In this document: positions 1 to 9,561 of the stretch, one piece after another
How the letters are laid out: the number at the start of each line of letters is the position of its first letter
Position numbering within the stretch: the first letter of the stretch is position 1
NCBI GenBank assembly: GCA_047921175.1
Contig: JBLRWQ010000010.1
Location: 1-57,971 of the forward strand
Direction of reading: 5' to 3'
Length of the DNA stretch: 57,971 nucleotides
Source: T1Sed10-7 sp047921175
GTDB lineage: Bacteria; Actinomycetota; Nitriliruptoria; Nitriliruptorales; Nitriliruptoraceae
Notes under the pieces: model-generated
What the model saw: only the letters and a program-made list of their open reading frames with translations
Told to the model about the DNA's origin: nothing
The model's database searches: none
Program-made: the position numbers and the translations under genes

Positions 1-331
1 CCAGCAGCATCACCGCGGTGAGCTGGTCGATCAACAGGTCGAAGGTGACCGTGAACCCGCCGACGTCGATCCAGGTCGGCATCGGCCGCACGTAGGTCGC
101 CACGTCGGCGATCACGGCCAGCGCGACCGCGATCGACAGGGCGAAGGTCGCTCCCGACGCCACCAGGGCGATCGTGGCAGCCCGGTCCCCGAGCGCCTTC
201 GTCGCGGCCAGCACCGCGAGGAAGCCGAGGAACGGCAGGACGGGGATGAGCCAGGCGAGCCCGATCACGCCCGAGGTCGTCGTGACGACCTCGTTCGCGA
301 CCCCGGACGCCTCCGCAGCGAGAAGGATCAC
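1..331 (-). CDS. nuoL: NADH-quinone oxidoreductase subunit L, N-terminal part (cut by window edge)
   Basis: Only the first 110 codons are present. NuoL is one of the large antiporter-like, proton-pumping membrane subunits of complex I. The start is a GTG just after the nuoK stop codon. The translation begins MILLAAEASGVANEVV and continues with a hydrophobic stretch (GLAWLIPVLPFLGFLAVLAA), a second membrane segment, then WIDVGGFTVTFDLLIDQLTAVMLL, which matches the conserved NuoL N-terminal region before the first antiporter helices. It is the last nuo gene visible in the operon; nuoM and nuoN would be expected beyond the edge. Assignment rests on these motifs plus gene order. Confidence 0.88.
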   Translation of the reverse strand, partial: MILLAAEASGVANEVVTTTSGVIGLAWLIPVLPFLGFLAVLAATKALGDRAATIALVASGATFALSIAVALAVIADVATYVRPMPTWIDVGGFTVTFDLLIDQLTAVMLL

Positions 332-332
332 G

Positions 333-632
333 TCACCACCTCAGCAGCTGGGGGACGTCCACGTCGAGCGTCCCACGCCGGAAGTAGAGGTTGACGATCA
401 GCGCGAGGCCGACCACCACCTCCGCCGCGGCGACGACGATGACGAAGAACACGAAGACCTGGCCGTCGGGGCCGCCCCACATGCGGGCGGCACCGGCCAG
501 GGTCAGGTTGACGGCGTTGAGCATGAGCTCGATGCACATGAAGAGCACGATCGCGTTGCGCCGGAGGAGCACCCCGACCAGGCCGATCGAGAACAGCAGG
601 GCCGAGACCGCGAGGTAGTAGCCGATCGCCAT
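333..632 (-). CDS. nuoK: NADH-quinone oxidoreductase subunit K
   Basis: Small integral membrane subunit of complex I, homologous to MrpC antiporter subunits, forming part of the proton path next to NuoJ and NuoN. The 99-residue length is typical. Three membrane helices are visible (about residues 3-22, 29-48 and 57-82). Conserved acidic residues sit in the membrane segments, in FMCIELMLNAVNL (the essential NuoK glutamate) and in AAAEVVVGLALIV. It lies between nuoJ (3 nt gap) and nuoL (1 nt gap). Confidence 0.96.
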   Translation of the reverse strand: MAIGYYLAVSALLFSIGLVGVLLRRNAIVLFMCIELMLNAVNLTLAGAARMWGGPDGQVFVFFVIVVAAAEVVVGLALIVNLYFRRGTLDVDVPQLLRW

Positions 633-635
633 GGG

Positions 636-1391
<756 letters not shown>

Positions 1392-2135
1392 CTAGCTTCT
1401 CTCTCCGGGCTCGGGTCGGACGGGGGCGCCGACGGACGCGGCATCGCCGTGGACCAGCGGGAGCTCGCGCTCGGGGACCACCTGGCTGGCGCGACGGGAC
1501 GGTGCGGCCGCAGCCGGCCCGGGCTTCTCGCCGTGCAGGGTCGGTGGGGTGACCGCGAGGCCACCGTAGTAGTTCAGGCCACGCTCCCGGACCTCACGGT
1601 CGGTGTGCGGGGTGTCCTCACCACCGTCGGGGACCTCGACGAGGAGCCGGTCCTTGGTGTAGATCAGCTGCTCGCGGGAGTCCGCCGAGAACTCGTACTC
1701 GTGGGTCATCGTCAGCGCCCGGGTGGGGCAGGCCTCGATGCACAGCCCGCACAGGATGCAGCGGTTGTAGTTGATCTGGTAGTCCTCGGCGTAGCGCTCC
1801 CCGGGCGAGTAGCGGGCCTCGGCGCTGTTGTTCGCCCCCTGGACGTAGATCGCGTCCGCGGGGCAGGCCCAGGCACACAGCTCGCACCCGATGCACTTCT
1901 CCAGCCCGTCGCTGTAGCGGTTGAGCTGGTGACGACCGTGGAAGCGCGGCTGCACCGGCCGCGGCTTCTCCGGGTACTCGTGGGTCTCCACGGGCCGCAG
2001 CATGGTCTTGAGCGGCACGGCGAAGCCGCGACCGAGCACCGTGCGGGTCAGCAGGAGCCGGCCCACCACCACGAGCAGCACGATGGCGACCAGCGACACC
2101 ACCGGCGCGGGGATCGCGTTCAGGACGTCGGTCAT
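1392..2135 (-). CDS. nuoI: NADH-quinone oxidoreductase subunit I (two 4Fe-4S clusters)
   Basis: Peripheral-arm subunit holding clusters N6a and N6b, which carry electrons to cluster N2 in NuoB. Two full ferredoxin motifs are visible, CIGCELCAWACP and CILCGLCIEACP, separated by the usual loop. The N-terminus has an unusual hydrophobic helix (about residues 8-28). The C-terminus runs about 60 residues past the conserved domain with a charged, Pro/Ala-rich tail, giving 247 residues against a more usual 160-200. The start overlaps the nuoH stop by 4 nt (ATGA), implying translational coupling. Confidence 0.96.
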   Translation of the reverse strand: MTDVLNAIPAPVVSLVAIVLLVVVGRLLLTRTVLGRGFAVPLKTMLRPVETHEYPEKPRPVQPRFHGRHQLNRYSDGLEKCIGCELCAWACPADAIYVQGANNSAEARYSPGERYAEDYQINYNRCILCGLCIEACPTRALTMTHEYEFSADSREQLIYTKDRLLVEVPDGGEDTPHTDREVRERGLNYYGGLAVTPPTLHGEKPGPAAAAPSRRASQVVPERELPLVHGDAASVGAPVRPEPGERS

Positions 2136-3364
2136 CGGGCGACCTCCTCACGGTCGTCGAGCTCGTCCGGGTCCACCTCGGGGGCCTCCGCACGGTCGAC
2201 GACCCGCGGCGTCGGGGCGGTCACCGCGTCGGGGTCGTCGCCACGGGTGCCGGCCAGCAACACACCGAGCAGGACCACGACCGCCGCGGCACCGAGGCCG
2301 AGCCGGGTCCCTACCGGGAGCCCGCCGGTCTCGTCGATCAGCACGAAGGTGGCCGTGACCATGGTCCAGACCAGCCCGACGGGGATCAGCACCTTCCACC
2401 CCAGCGCCATCAGCCGGTCGTAGCGGTAGCGCGGGAGCGCGCCACGCAGCAGGATGAAGAGGAAGATGAAGACGCAGACCTTGAGGAAGAACCACAGGAT
2501 CGGCATGATCCAGGCGACGCTGTCGGGCAACCCGAAGGTCGGCCCGGCCGGCCCGCCGAAGAACAGCGTGACCACGATCGCGGACATGGTCACCACCGAC
2601 ATGAACTCGGCCAGCATGAACATGCCGAAGCGCATCCCGGAGTACTCGGTGTTGAAGCCACCGACCAGCTCGCCCTCGGCCTCGGCCAGGTCGAAGGGGG
2701 GCCGTCCCGCCTCGGCCACCATCCCGATCAGGAAGACGAGGAAGGCCGGGAACAGCGGGATCACGTACCAGCCCGGGATCCCGTCGAGGAAGCCCGGGCC
2801 GGACTGGGCGGCGACGATGTCGGAGACCCGCAGGCTCCCGGTGTAGATGATGACGCTGGCGACCGCCAGCCCCTGGGCGATCTCGTAGGAGATCATCTGG
2901 GCGCTGGAGCGGATCCCGCCCATCAGCGGATAGGGCGAGTTCGAGGACCAGCCGGCCAGGAAGACGCTGTAGACGTGGATCGACCCGAGCGCGAGGATCC
3001 ACAGCACCCCGATGGACAGGTCGGCGACCACCAGGGTGAAGGTCTCCCCGAACAGGGTCACCTCACCCCCGATCGGGATGACCGCGATCGACAGGAAGCC
3101 GGCGATCACCCCCACGACCGGCGCCACGGTGTAGATCGTGCGGTTGACCATGCCCGGGGTCAGGTCCTCCTTGAAGAACATCTTGACGCCGTCGACGAGC
3201 GTCTGGAACGCACCGAAGGGGCCGATGCGGTTGGGCCCCAGGCGCGACTGCATGCGGGCGACCACCCGGCGCTCGGCCCAGATCAGCACGGCGGTGATGA
3301 GCAGGTAGTAGGCGAAGACGACCACGGCCTGGAACAGCGGGACCCACAGGGGCTGGTCCATCAC
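2132..3364 (-). CDS. nuoH: NADH-quinone oxidoreductase subunit H
   Basis: Membrane subunit forming much of the quinone-access tunnel at the junction of the two arms of complex I. Family hallmarks are visible: AERRVVARMQSRLGPNRIGP, the conserved loop AGWSSNSPYPLMGGIRSSAQ, and GRPPFDLAEAEGELVGGFNTEYSG lining the quinone cavity. Eight to nine helices can be seen. The 410-residue length includes an acidic C-terminal tail of about 50 residues not found in most bacterial NuoH proteins. Start and stop overlap the neighbours by 4 nt. Confidence 0.96.
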   Translation of the reverse strand: MMDQPLWVPLFQAVVVFAYYLLITAVLIWAERRVVARMQSRLGPNRIGPFGAFQTLVDGVKMFFKEDLTPGMVNRTIYTVAPVVGVIAGFLSIAVIPIGGEVTLFGETFTLVVADLSIGVLWILALGSIHVYSVFLAGWSSNSPYPLMGGIRSSAQMISYEIAQGLAVASVIIYTGSLRVSDIVAAQSGPGFLDGIPGWYVIPLFPAFLVFLIGMVAEAGRPPFDLAEAEGELVGGFNTEYSGMRFGMFMLAEFMSVVTMSAIVVTLFFGGPAGPTFGLPDSVAWIMPILWFFLKVCVFIFLFILLRGALPRYRYDRLMALGWKVLIPVGLVWTMVTATFVLIDETGGLPVGTRLGLGAAAVVVLLGVLLAGTRGDDPDAVTAPTPRVVDRAEAPEVDPDELDDREEVAR

Positions 3365-5787
3365 GCGACCTCCTCGGCCGTTGCGGCCACCTCGAGCCGC
3401 TCCAGGCGGACCTCGCGGGCGCCGTCGGGGCCGACGAGCGCACCCGCGGGTACCTCGGTCGACGTGGACGGGACGACCACCACGCCGGGGACGAGATCAC
3501 GCCGGACCTCGGCGGGCAGCTCCAGACGCCCTGAGCCCGCGACGACCGCCACGCGGTCCCCGTCGGCGATGCCGTGCTGCTCGGCGTCGTGCGCGTTGAT
3601 GGTCACGGTGGCCGGACGCGCCGTCGCGAGCAGGTCGGTGGCACCGGCCAGCATCGTGCCACGGTCCAGCAGCAGCGGCCGCGCGAGGAGCTGGAACGCC
3701 CCGTCGGCGGGCGGGGCCACCGCAGCGGGCGCCACCTCGGGCCAGGGATGCGGCGCGTCACGGCGTCCGAGCCGGGCCATCTCGGCCCGGATCTGGTCGA
3801 GGTCATCGACCCCGAGGTCGTGGCCGAGCAGCGCGGCGAGCTGCCGGATGATCTCCCAGTCCTGCTGGGCGAGGTCGGGCGCGTCGACGGCCCGGGCGAA
3901 CCGCTGGGTGCGGCCCTCCCAGTTGGTCGTGGAGCCGGACCGTTCCTGCCGGCCCGCGGCGGGCAGCACCACGTCGGCGTGGCGGGCGACGGTCTCGGTC
4001 GCCGCGAGATCCTGGCAGACGACCATCGGGACCTTGGCCAGGGCGGCCTCGGCCAGCTCGGTGGAGGCCGCGTCGCGGGCGAGGTCGACCCCGATCAGGT
4101 GCAGCACGTCGATGCGTCCCGCGGCGGCGTCGGTCAGGATCGCGTGCAGGTCCCGTCCGGGGGCCTCGGGTAGCGGCGTGCCCCAGACCGCCTCGACCGC
4201 GGCGCGGTCGTCCGGGTCGACGAGGCGGCGGCCACCGGGTAGCAGCCCCGCCACGAGCCCGGCCTGCATCGCACCGCGGGCGCCAGCGCGACGCGGGACG
4301 TAGGCGAACGTGCCGCCGGTGGCCTCGGCCAGGGCCGCGGCGGCGGTCACCGAGCCGGCACCGGCCCGCTCACCGACCAGGATGACCGGGGCGCCATCAC
4401 CGCTGAGGGCGTCCGCCACCTCGTTGTCGGAACCGGCCAGGGCCGCGAGCGCGGCGGCCTCGCCGCCCGGACGGGTGGGAACCCGCCGCCAGGCCAGGTC
4501 GGCGAGCGTGCCGAGGTGCGGCCCGACCACCACGATGCGGGCCTTGCGCTGACGCCAGGCCTTGCGCAGGCGCAGGTGGAGGATCGGGACCTCCTCCTCG
4601 GGATCGAGGCCCGCCACCACGATGACCGGGGCGGCCTCGACGTCGGCGTAGGTGGCGGTGTCGGCCCCGAGCACCGCGGCCAGCTCGTCGACCTCGGAGG
4701 CCGGGGCGAAGCGGGTGCGGTGGTCGAGGTCGTCGCTGCCGAGCACGGTGCGGGTGTACTTGGAGACGAGGTAGGCGTCCTCGTCGGCCAGCCGGGAACC
4801 GGTGACCACGGCGACGCGTCCCGGGCCCTGCTCGTCGGCGGCCTGGATCGCGCGGGTGACGGCCAGCAGCGCCTCGGCCCAGCTCGACTCCGCCAGCTCG
4901 CCGTCCTCACGGCGCAGCTTCGGGGCGGTGACGCGCTGCGGCGCGGTCAGGTGGGTGAAGCCGAAGCGGCCCTTGTCGCAGTTCCAGGCCTCGTTGACCG
5001 CCATGTTGGTCCGGGCCAGGGAACGCTGGATCTCGCCGCGGCGGGACTGGACGGTCAGCGAGCACCCGGCGGAGCAGTGGTCGCACACGCTCGGGGTGGT
5101 GACCACGTCGAAGGGGCGGGCCTTGAAGCGGTAGCTGGTGGAGGTCAGCGCCCCGACCGGGCAGATCTGGATCACGTTGCCGGAGAAGTAGCTCTCGTAC
5201 GGCTCGTCCTCGTAGATGGCGACCTGCTCCAGGGCACCGCGCTCGAACAGCTCGATGAACGGGTCACCGGAGATCTGCTCGGAGAACCGGGTGCAGCGGG
5301 CGCACAGCACGCACCGCTCACGATCGAGCAGGATCTGGGGGCTGACCGCGACCGGCTTGTCGTAGCGGCGCTTCTGGTCCACGAAGCGGGAGGTGTTCGC
5401 GCCGTGCTTGAGGGCCTGGTCCTGCAGCGGGCACTCCCCGCCCTTGTCGCACATCGGGCAGTCGAGCGGGTGGTTGACGAGCAGGAACTCGAGCGTGCCC
5501 TCCTGGGCCTTGGCCGCCATCTCGGAGGTCCGGTGGGTCTTGACCGCCTTGTCCGGCATCACCGTCGTGGTGCAGGCCATCATGGGCTTCGGGAGCCCCT
5601 CGACCTCGACGACGCACTGCCGGCAGGCCCCGACCGGATCGAGCAGCGGATGGTCGCAGAAGCGCGGGATGATGATCCCGAGCTGCTCGGCGGCGCGGAT
5701 CATCAGCGTGCCCTTCGGCACGCTGATCTCCTGCCCGTCGATGGTGAAGGTGACGAGGTCGTCCTGGTCCACGGGGGTCTCCGCCAT
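3361..5787 (-). CDS. nuoG: NADH-quinone oxidoreductase subunit G
   Basis: Largest peripheral-arm subunit. N-terminal 2Fe-2S domain: Cys in RFCDHPLL, GACRQC and MACTT. It is followed by the His/Cys cluster segment NHPLDCPMCDKGGECPLQDQ, then CVLCARCTRF with the later ICPVGAL. A further set, CDHCSAGC plus the later Cys in AWNCDKGRFG, is the pattern for the extra N7 cluster found in only some bacteria. The remainder (about residues 280-800) is a molybdopterin-oxidoreductase-like domain and the C-terminal cofactor-binding fold, catalytically silent in complex I. Length of 808 is normal. Overlaps nuoH by 4 nt and follows nuoF by 2 nt. Confidence 0.96.
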   Translation of the reverse strand: MAETPVDQDDLVTFTIDGQEISVPKGTLMIRAAEQLGIIIPRFCDHPLLDPVGACRQCVVEVEGLPKPMMACTTTVMPDKAVKTHRTSEMAAKAQEGTLEFLLVNHPLDCPMCDKGGECPLQDQALKHGANTSRFVDQKRRYDKPVAVSPQILLDRERCVLCARCTRFSEQISGDPFIELFERGALEQVAIYEDEPYESYFSGNVIQICPVGALTSTSYRFKARPFDVVTTPSVCDHCSAGCSLTVQSRRGEIQRSLARTNMAVNEAWNCDKGRFGFTHLTAPQRVTAPKLRREDGELAESSWAEALLAVTRAIQAADEQGPGRVAVVTGSRLADEDAYLVSKYTRTVLGSDDLDHRTRFAPASEVDELAAVLGADTATYADVEAAPVIVVAGLDPEEEVPILHLRLRKAWRQRKARIVVVGPHLGTLADLAWRRVPTRPGGEAAALAALAGSDNEVADALSGDGAPVILVGERAGAGSVTAAAALAEATGGTFAYVPRRAGARGAMQAGLVAGLLPGGRRLVDPDDRAAVEAVWGTPLPEAPGRDLHAILTDAAAGRIDVLHLIGVDLARDAASTELAEAALAKVPMVVCQDLAATETVARHADVVLPAAGRQERSGSTTNWEGRTQRFARAVDAPDLAQQDWEIIRQLAALLGHDLGVDDLDQIRAEMARLGRRDAPHPWPEVAPAAVAPPADGAFQLLARPLLLDRGTMLAGATDLLATARPATVTINAHDAEQHGIADGDRVAVVAGSGRLELPAEVRRDLVPGVVVVPSTSTEVPAGALVGPDGAREVRLERLEVAATAEEVA

Positions 5788-5789
5788 CG

Positions 5790-7160
5790 TCAGGCCTGCC
5801 CAGCCGGCTCGGACAGGAAGTCCGGCACCTGGGCGTTGCCATGGTCGCGGGCACGGACGGCCAGCATCGGGATGTCGTCGCGGGGTGGGGTGACCCCGAG
5901 CGGGCAGCGGCCCTCGTGCACGTGCGCCTCGAACTCCTCGCGGAAGTGCTTCAGCCCCGCCACGATCGGCGAGGTGAGCGCGTCCCCGAGGGCGCAGAAG
6001 CTGCGACCGAAGATGTTGTCACAGACGTCCTGGAGCAGGTCGAGGTCGGCCATCGTGCCGTTGCCGGTCTCGATGCGCTGCATGACCTGGGAGAGCCAGT
6101 AGCCACCCTCCCGGCAGGGGGTGCACTTGCCACACGACTCGTGCTCGTAGAAGCGCGTCCAGCCCCACACCGCATCCACGACGCAGCGCTGGTCGGAGTA
6201 GACCATGACCGCGCCGGTGCCGAGCATGGAGCCGGCCTCGATCACCGCCTCGTAGGTGTAGGCCGTGTCGATCGCGCTCGCCGGCAGCAGCGGCGTGGAG
6301 GAGCCACCCGGGCAGAAGAACTTGAGCTCCTGGCCGTCCGTCATCCCCCCGGCGATGTCGATGAGCTCGCGCATCGGGATGCCCATCGGCACCTCGTAGT
6401 TGCCCGGGTTGGCGACGTCACCGGAGATGCCGATCAGCTTCGGGCCGGTGGACTTCTCCGTGCCCCACTGCTTCCACCAGTCGGCCCCGTGGCGCAGGAG
6501 GAAGGGGACCGCCGCGATCGACTCGACGTTGTTGACCGTGGTCGGGCAGCTGTACAGGCCCTTCGCCGCCGGGAACGGCGGCCGGAGCCGCGGCTGGCCG
6601 CGCTTGCCCTCGAGCGAGTCGAGCAACGCGGTCTCCTCACCACAGATGTAGGCGCCGGCGGCACGGTGCAGGGTCAGGTCGAAGCGCTTGCCGGAGCCCA
6701 TCACGTCCGCACCGAGGTAGCCCTTCTCGTACGCCTGGGCGATCGCCTTCGACAGCTGCCGGCCGGCGTGGCGGAACTCGCCGCGCAGGTAGATGTAGCC
6801 CTGCACGGAGTTGATCGCGAGCCCCCCGACGATCATCCCCTCCACCAGCTGGTGGGGGTCGTTCTCCATCAGCGGGCGGTCCTTGAAGGTGCCCGGCTCG
6901 CCCTCGTCGGCGTTGCACACGATGTAGACCGGCTTGCCGGTGCCCTGGGCGACGAAGGCCCACTTCATGCCCGTGGGGAAGCCCGCGCCGCCACGGCCCC
7001 GGACCCCGGCCTCCTTGACCAGGTCGATGATCTCCGAGGGCTCCATGGTGAGCGCCTTGCGCAGGCCCTCGTAGCCACCGTGCTGCTCGTAGACCTCGAG
7101 GTCGTCGACGCCGTCGACGCCGTAGCGCTCGGACATCGCGAGGATCGCGCTGCTCGACAT
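5790..7160 (-). CDS. nuoF: NADH-quinone oxidoreductase subunit F (NADH-binding)
   Basis: Binds NADH and FMN and carries cluster N3; the entry point for electrons. Visible motifs: glycine-rich GRGGAGFPTG (FMN/NADH site), CNADEGEPGTFKDR, ICGEETALL, and near the C-terminus CGKCTPCREGG with a distal Cys for the 4Fe-4S cluster. I chose the ATG at 7160 (MSSSAILAMSERYGVDG), which gives 456 residues and lies 1 nt after the nuoE stop. The reading frame stays open upstream, but that sequence is the nuoE C-terminus in another frame. Confidence 0.95.
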   Translation of the reverse strand: MSSSAILAMSERYGVDGVDDLEVYEQHGGYEGLRKALTMEPSEIIDLVKEAGVRGRGGAGFPTGMKWAFVAQGTGKPVYIVCNADEGEPGTFKDRPLMENDPHQLVEGMIVGGLAINSVQGYIYLRGEFRHAGRQLSKAIAQAYEKGYLGADVMGSGKRFDLTLHRAAGAYICGEETALLDSLEGKRGQPRLRPPFPAAKGLYSCPTTVNNVESIAAVPFLLRHGADWWKQWGTEKSTGPKLIGISGDVANPGNYEVPMGIPMRELIDIAGGMTDGQELKFFCPGGSSTPLLPASAIDTAYTYEAVIEAGSMLGTGAVMVYSDQRCVVDAVWGWTRFYEHESCGKCTPCREGGYWLSQVMQRIETGNGTMADLDLLQDVCDNIFGRSFCALGDALTSPIVAGLKHFREEFEAHVHEGRCPLGVTPPRDDIPMLAVRARDHGNAQVPDFLSEPAGQA

Positions 7161-7161
7161 G

Positions 7162-8157
7162 TCAGGCCCCCTCGTCGGTCGGGTCGTCGTCGCGGTCGGT
7201 GGTGGCGTCCGCCTCGGGCGGGACCTCGCCAACGTCGGGGTCGAGGTCCGGCTGGTCCGCGGCAGCGGGCACCGGCTCCTTGTCGGCGCCGGCCGCCTGG
7301 CGCGCCAGGTCCCCGCTCGCGCCCGGAAGCTCCTCGGCCAGCTCCTCCACCACCTCGGCCTCAGCGGGATCGGCGGGGGTCGCGTCGTCCATGGTCTCGC
7401 GGTCCGATCCGTCGCCCGCGCCGTTGCTCGTGGCGCCGTCGAGGGAGACGAGGTCCAGCGCGGCGACCTCCCGGAAGGCCGCGCCGCCGTGGCCGGCGGG
7501 GTCACCGCCGGGATGGGTGACCGGGAGGTCGGTCTCGGCGGAGCGGTAGGAGGGTGGCACCTCCGCGGCGGCCTGCAGCCGGGCCGCCTCGACGAGATGG
7601 TCCCCGAAGGCGTCCTCGATGCCGGAGAACTCGCGGTGGACCTGCTTGATCGACGGGGGGACCTCGCCCGAGCGGTTGGACGCCGGCGGGTCGCCCGCCT
7701 TGGCCTTGGCGAGCAGGTCCAGCGCCTGCTCGGTGGTGACCGGGCCGTACATCTCGTAGTTGACCTGGACCACCGGCGCGGCGTCGCAGATCCCGAGGCA
7801 CTCGGCGTGCTCGACCATGACCCCGGCGCCGTCGCGGTCGACGTGCCCGCCGAGCTTGTCGACGTAGGCCTCGTAGATCTCGCGGCCGCCCTGCATGCCG
7901 CAGGTCGGGTTGGTGCAGACGCTGAGCAGGTAGTCCCCGAACGGCTCGCGCTTGTACATCGTGTAGAAGGTCGCCACCGCGCCGACCTCGGCCTTGGTCA
8001 GCTGCAGCAGCTCGGCGCACATCGCGATGCCGTCCTCGCTGACGTAGCCCTCCTCCCCGGAGACGAGGTGGAGCAGCGGCAGCAGCGCGGAGCGCGCGAC
8101 GGGGTAGCGCGCGATGAGGTGGCGGGCCTCCTCACGCGTCGCGTCCGAGATGGGCAT
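7162..8157 (-). CDS. nuoE: NADH-quinone oxidoreductase subunit E with long acidic C-terminal extension
   Basis: Thioredoxin-fold subunit with the N1a 2Fe-2S cluster, partner of NuoF. The four cluster cysteines are visible: C81 and C86 (CTNPTCGMQGG), C120 and C124 (CLGICDAAP). The conserved domain ends near residue 155, after which about 175 residues of low-complexity, strongly acidic, Pro/Ala/Asp-rich sequence follow, making the protein 331 residues, roughly twice the core domain. The start ATG is preceded by GAGGAG five bases upstream. A 93-nt gap separates it from nuoD, the only sizeable gap in the operon. Confidence 0.93.
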   Translation of the reverse strand: MPISDATREEARHLIARYPVARSALLPLLHLVSGEEGYVSEDGIAMCAELLQLTKAEVGAVATFYTMYKREPFGDYLLSVCTNPTCGMQGGREIYEAYVDKLGGHVDRDGAGVMVEHAECLGICDAAPVVQVNYEMYGPVTTEQALDLLAKAKAGDPPASNRSGEVPPSIKQVHREFSGIEDAFGDHLVEAARLQAAAEVPPSYRSAETDLPVTHPGGDPAGHGGAAFREVAALDLVSLDGATSNGAGDGSDRETMDDATPADPAEAEVVEELAEELPGASGDLARQAAGADKEPVPAAADQPDLDPDVGEVPPEADATTDRDDDPTDEGA

Positions 8158-8250
8158 CGGGGCTCCTCGGGGCTCGAAGGGGGTCGGGGCCGGGGTCGGC
8201 GTCGGGGGGTCGGCGGGGTCAGCCGGCAGCGCCGACCGTCCCGGCGTCGG

Positions 8251-9561
8251 TCAGCGGTCGACGCCGCCCATGACCGGGTCCAGGGAGGCCACGACCACGA
8301 CCACGTCGGCGATCATGTGGCCGCGCGACATCCTGTCGGCAGCCTGGAGGTTGACGAAGCTGGGCTCGCGCACGTGCACCCGGTAGGGCTTGTTGGTGCC
8401 GGTCGAGGTGATCGCGTACCCGAGCTCACCGCGGGGCGACTCCACCGGCACGTAGACCTGCCCGGCGGGGACGGTGAACCCCTGGGTGGTCAGCTTGAAG
8501 TGGTTGATCAGCGCCTCCATGGACTCACCCATGATGTGGCGGATGTACTCCGGGTCGTTGCCGATCCCGTCCACCCCGAGCGACTGCTGCGACGGCCAGG
8601 CGATGTGTTTGTCGGCCACCATCACCGGCCCGCCGGGCAGCTGATCGAGCGCCTGGCGGATGATGCGCATCGACTGCCGGATCTCCTCGATGCGCAGCAG
8701 GAAGCGCGCGTAGGAGTCCGCGGCGGTCTCGGTGGGCACGTCGAACTCGTACTGCTCGTAGCCGCAGTAGGGCTGGGCCTTGCGCAGGTCCCACGGCACC
8801 CCTGCGGCGCGCAGCAGGGGGCCGGTGACGCCGTAGCGCAGCGCGGTGTCGGCATCGAGGTGGCCGACGTCCCGCAGCCGGTCGTTCCAGATCGGGTTGC
8901 GCTTGAGCAGGTCCTCGTACTCGGTCAGCTTGCGCGGCAGCAGCTCGAGCAGGGCCTCACACCGCTCGACGAAGTCGTCCGTGACGTCCTGTGCGAGGCC
9001 ACCGGGGCGGATGTAGGCGTGGTTCATCCGGAGGCCCGACTGGGACTCGAACAGGTCCAGGATGTGCTCGCGCTCGCGGAACCCGAACACCATCATGGTG
9101 GTGGAGCCCAGCTCCATCCCGCCGGTCGCCAGCCACACCAGGTGGGAGGCGATGCGGTTGAACTCCATCAGGATGACGCGCACCGCCTGCGCCCGCTCGG
9201 GCGCCTCGATGCCGAGCAGCTTCTCGACCCCGAGGCAGTAGGCGGTCTCGTTGAACAGCGGGGCGAGGTAGTCCATGCGCGTGAAGAAGGTCGTGCCCTG
9301 GACCCAGGTCCGGACCTCGGCGTTCTTCTCGATGCCGGTGTGCAGGTAGCCGACGATCGGGGTGAGCTTGGTGACGGTCTCCCCGTCGAGCTCGAGCACG
9401 AGCCGGAGCACACCGTGGGTCGACGGGTGCTGCGGCCCCATGTTGATCGTGATCGTCTCGTCCTCGACCGCGTCGACGACGGTCTCCCAGTCGGCGCCCT
9501 CGACGAAGAGCCCGAGCGCGTCGTCGGACAGCGCCGGTTCGGTCCCGGGGTTGGCCGCCAT
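8251..9561 (-). CDS. nuoD: NADH-quinone oxidoreductase subunit D
   Basis: 49-kDa-type subunit which, with NuoB, forms the quinone-reduction site. Family signatures include NMGPQHPSTHGVLRLVLELDGE near residue 40, VGYLHTGIEKNAE, and the C-terminal SLDPVMGGVDR. The 436-residue length is normal; nickel-site cysteines of the related hydrogenases are absent, as expected. The ATG overlaps the nuoC stop by one base. Confidence 0.97.
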   Translation of the reverse strand: MAANPGTEPALSDDALGLFVEGADWETVVDAVEDETITINMGPQHPSTHGVLRLVLELDGETVTKLTPIVGYLHTGIEKNAEVRTWVQGTTFFTRMDYLAPLFNETAYCLGVEKLLGIEAPERAQAVRVILMEFNRIASHLVWLATGGMELGSTTMMVFGFREREHILDLFESQSGLRMNHAYIRPGGLAQDVTDDFVERCEALLELLPRKLTEYEDLLKRNPIWNDRLRDVGHLDADTALRYGVTGPLLRAAGVPWDLRKAQPYCGYEQYEFDVPTETAADSYARFLLRIEEIRQSMRIIRQALDQLPGGPVMVADKHIAWPSQQSLGVDGIGNDPEYIRHIMGESMEALINHFKLTTQGFTVPAGQVYVPVESPRGELGYAITSTGTNKPYRVHVREPSFVNLQAADRMSRGHMIADVVVVVASLDPVMGGVDR

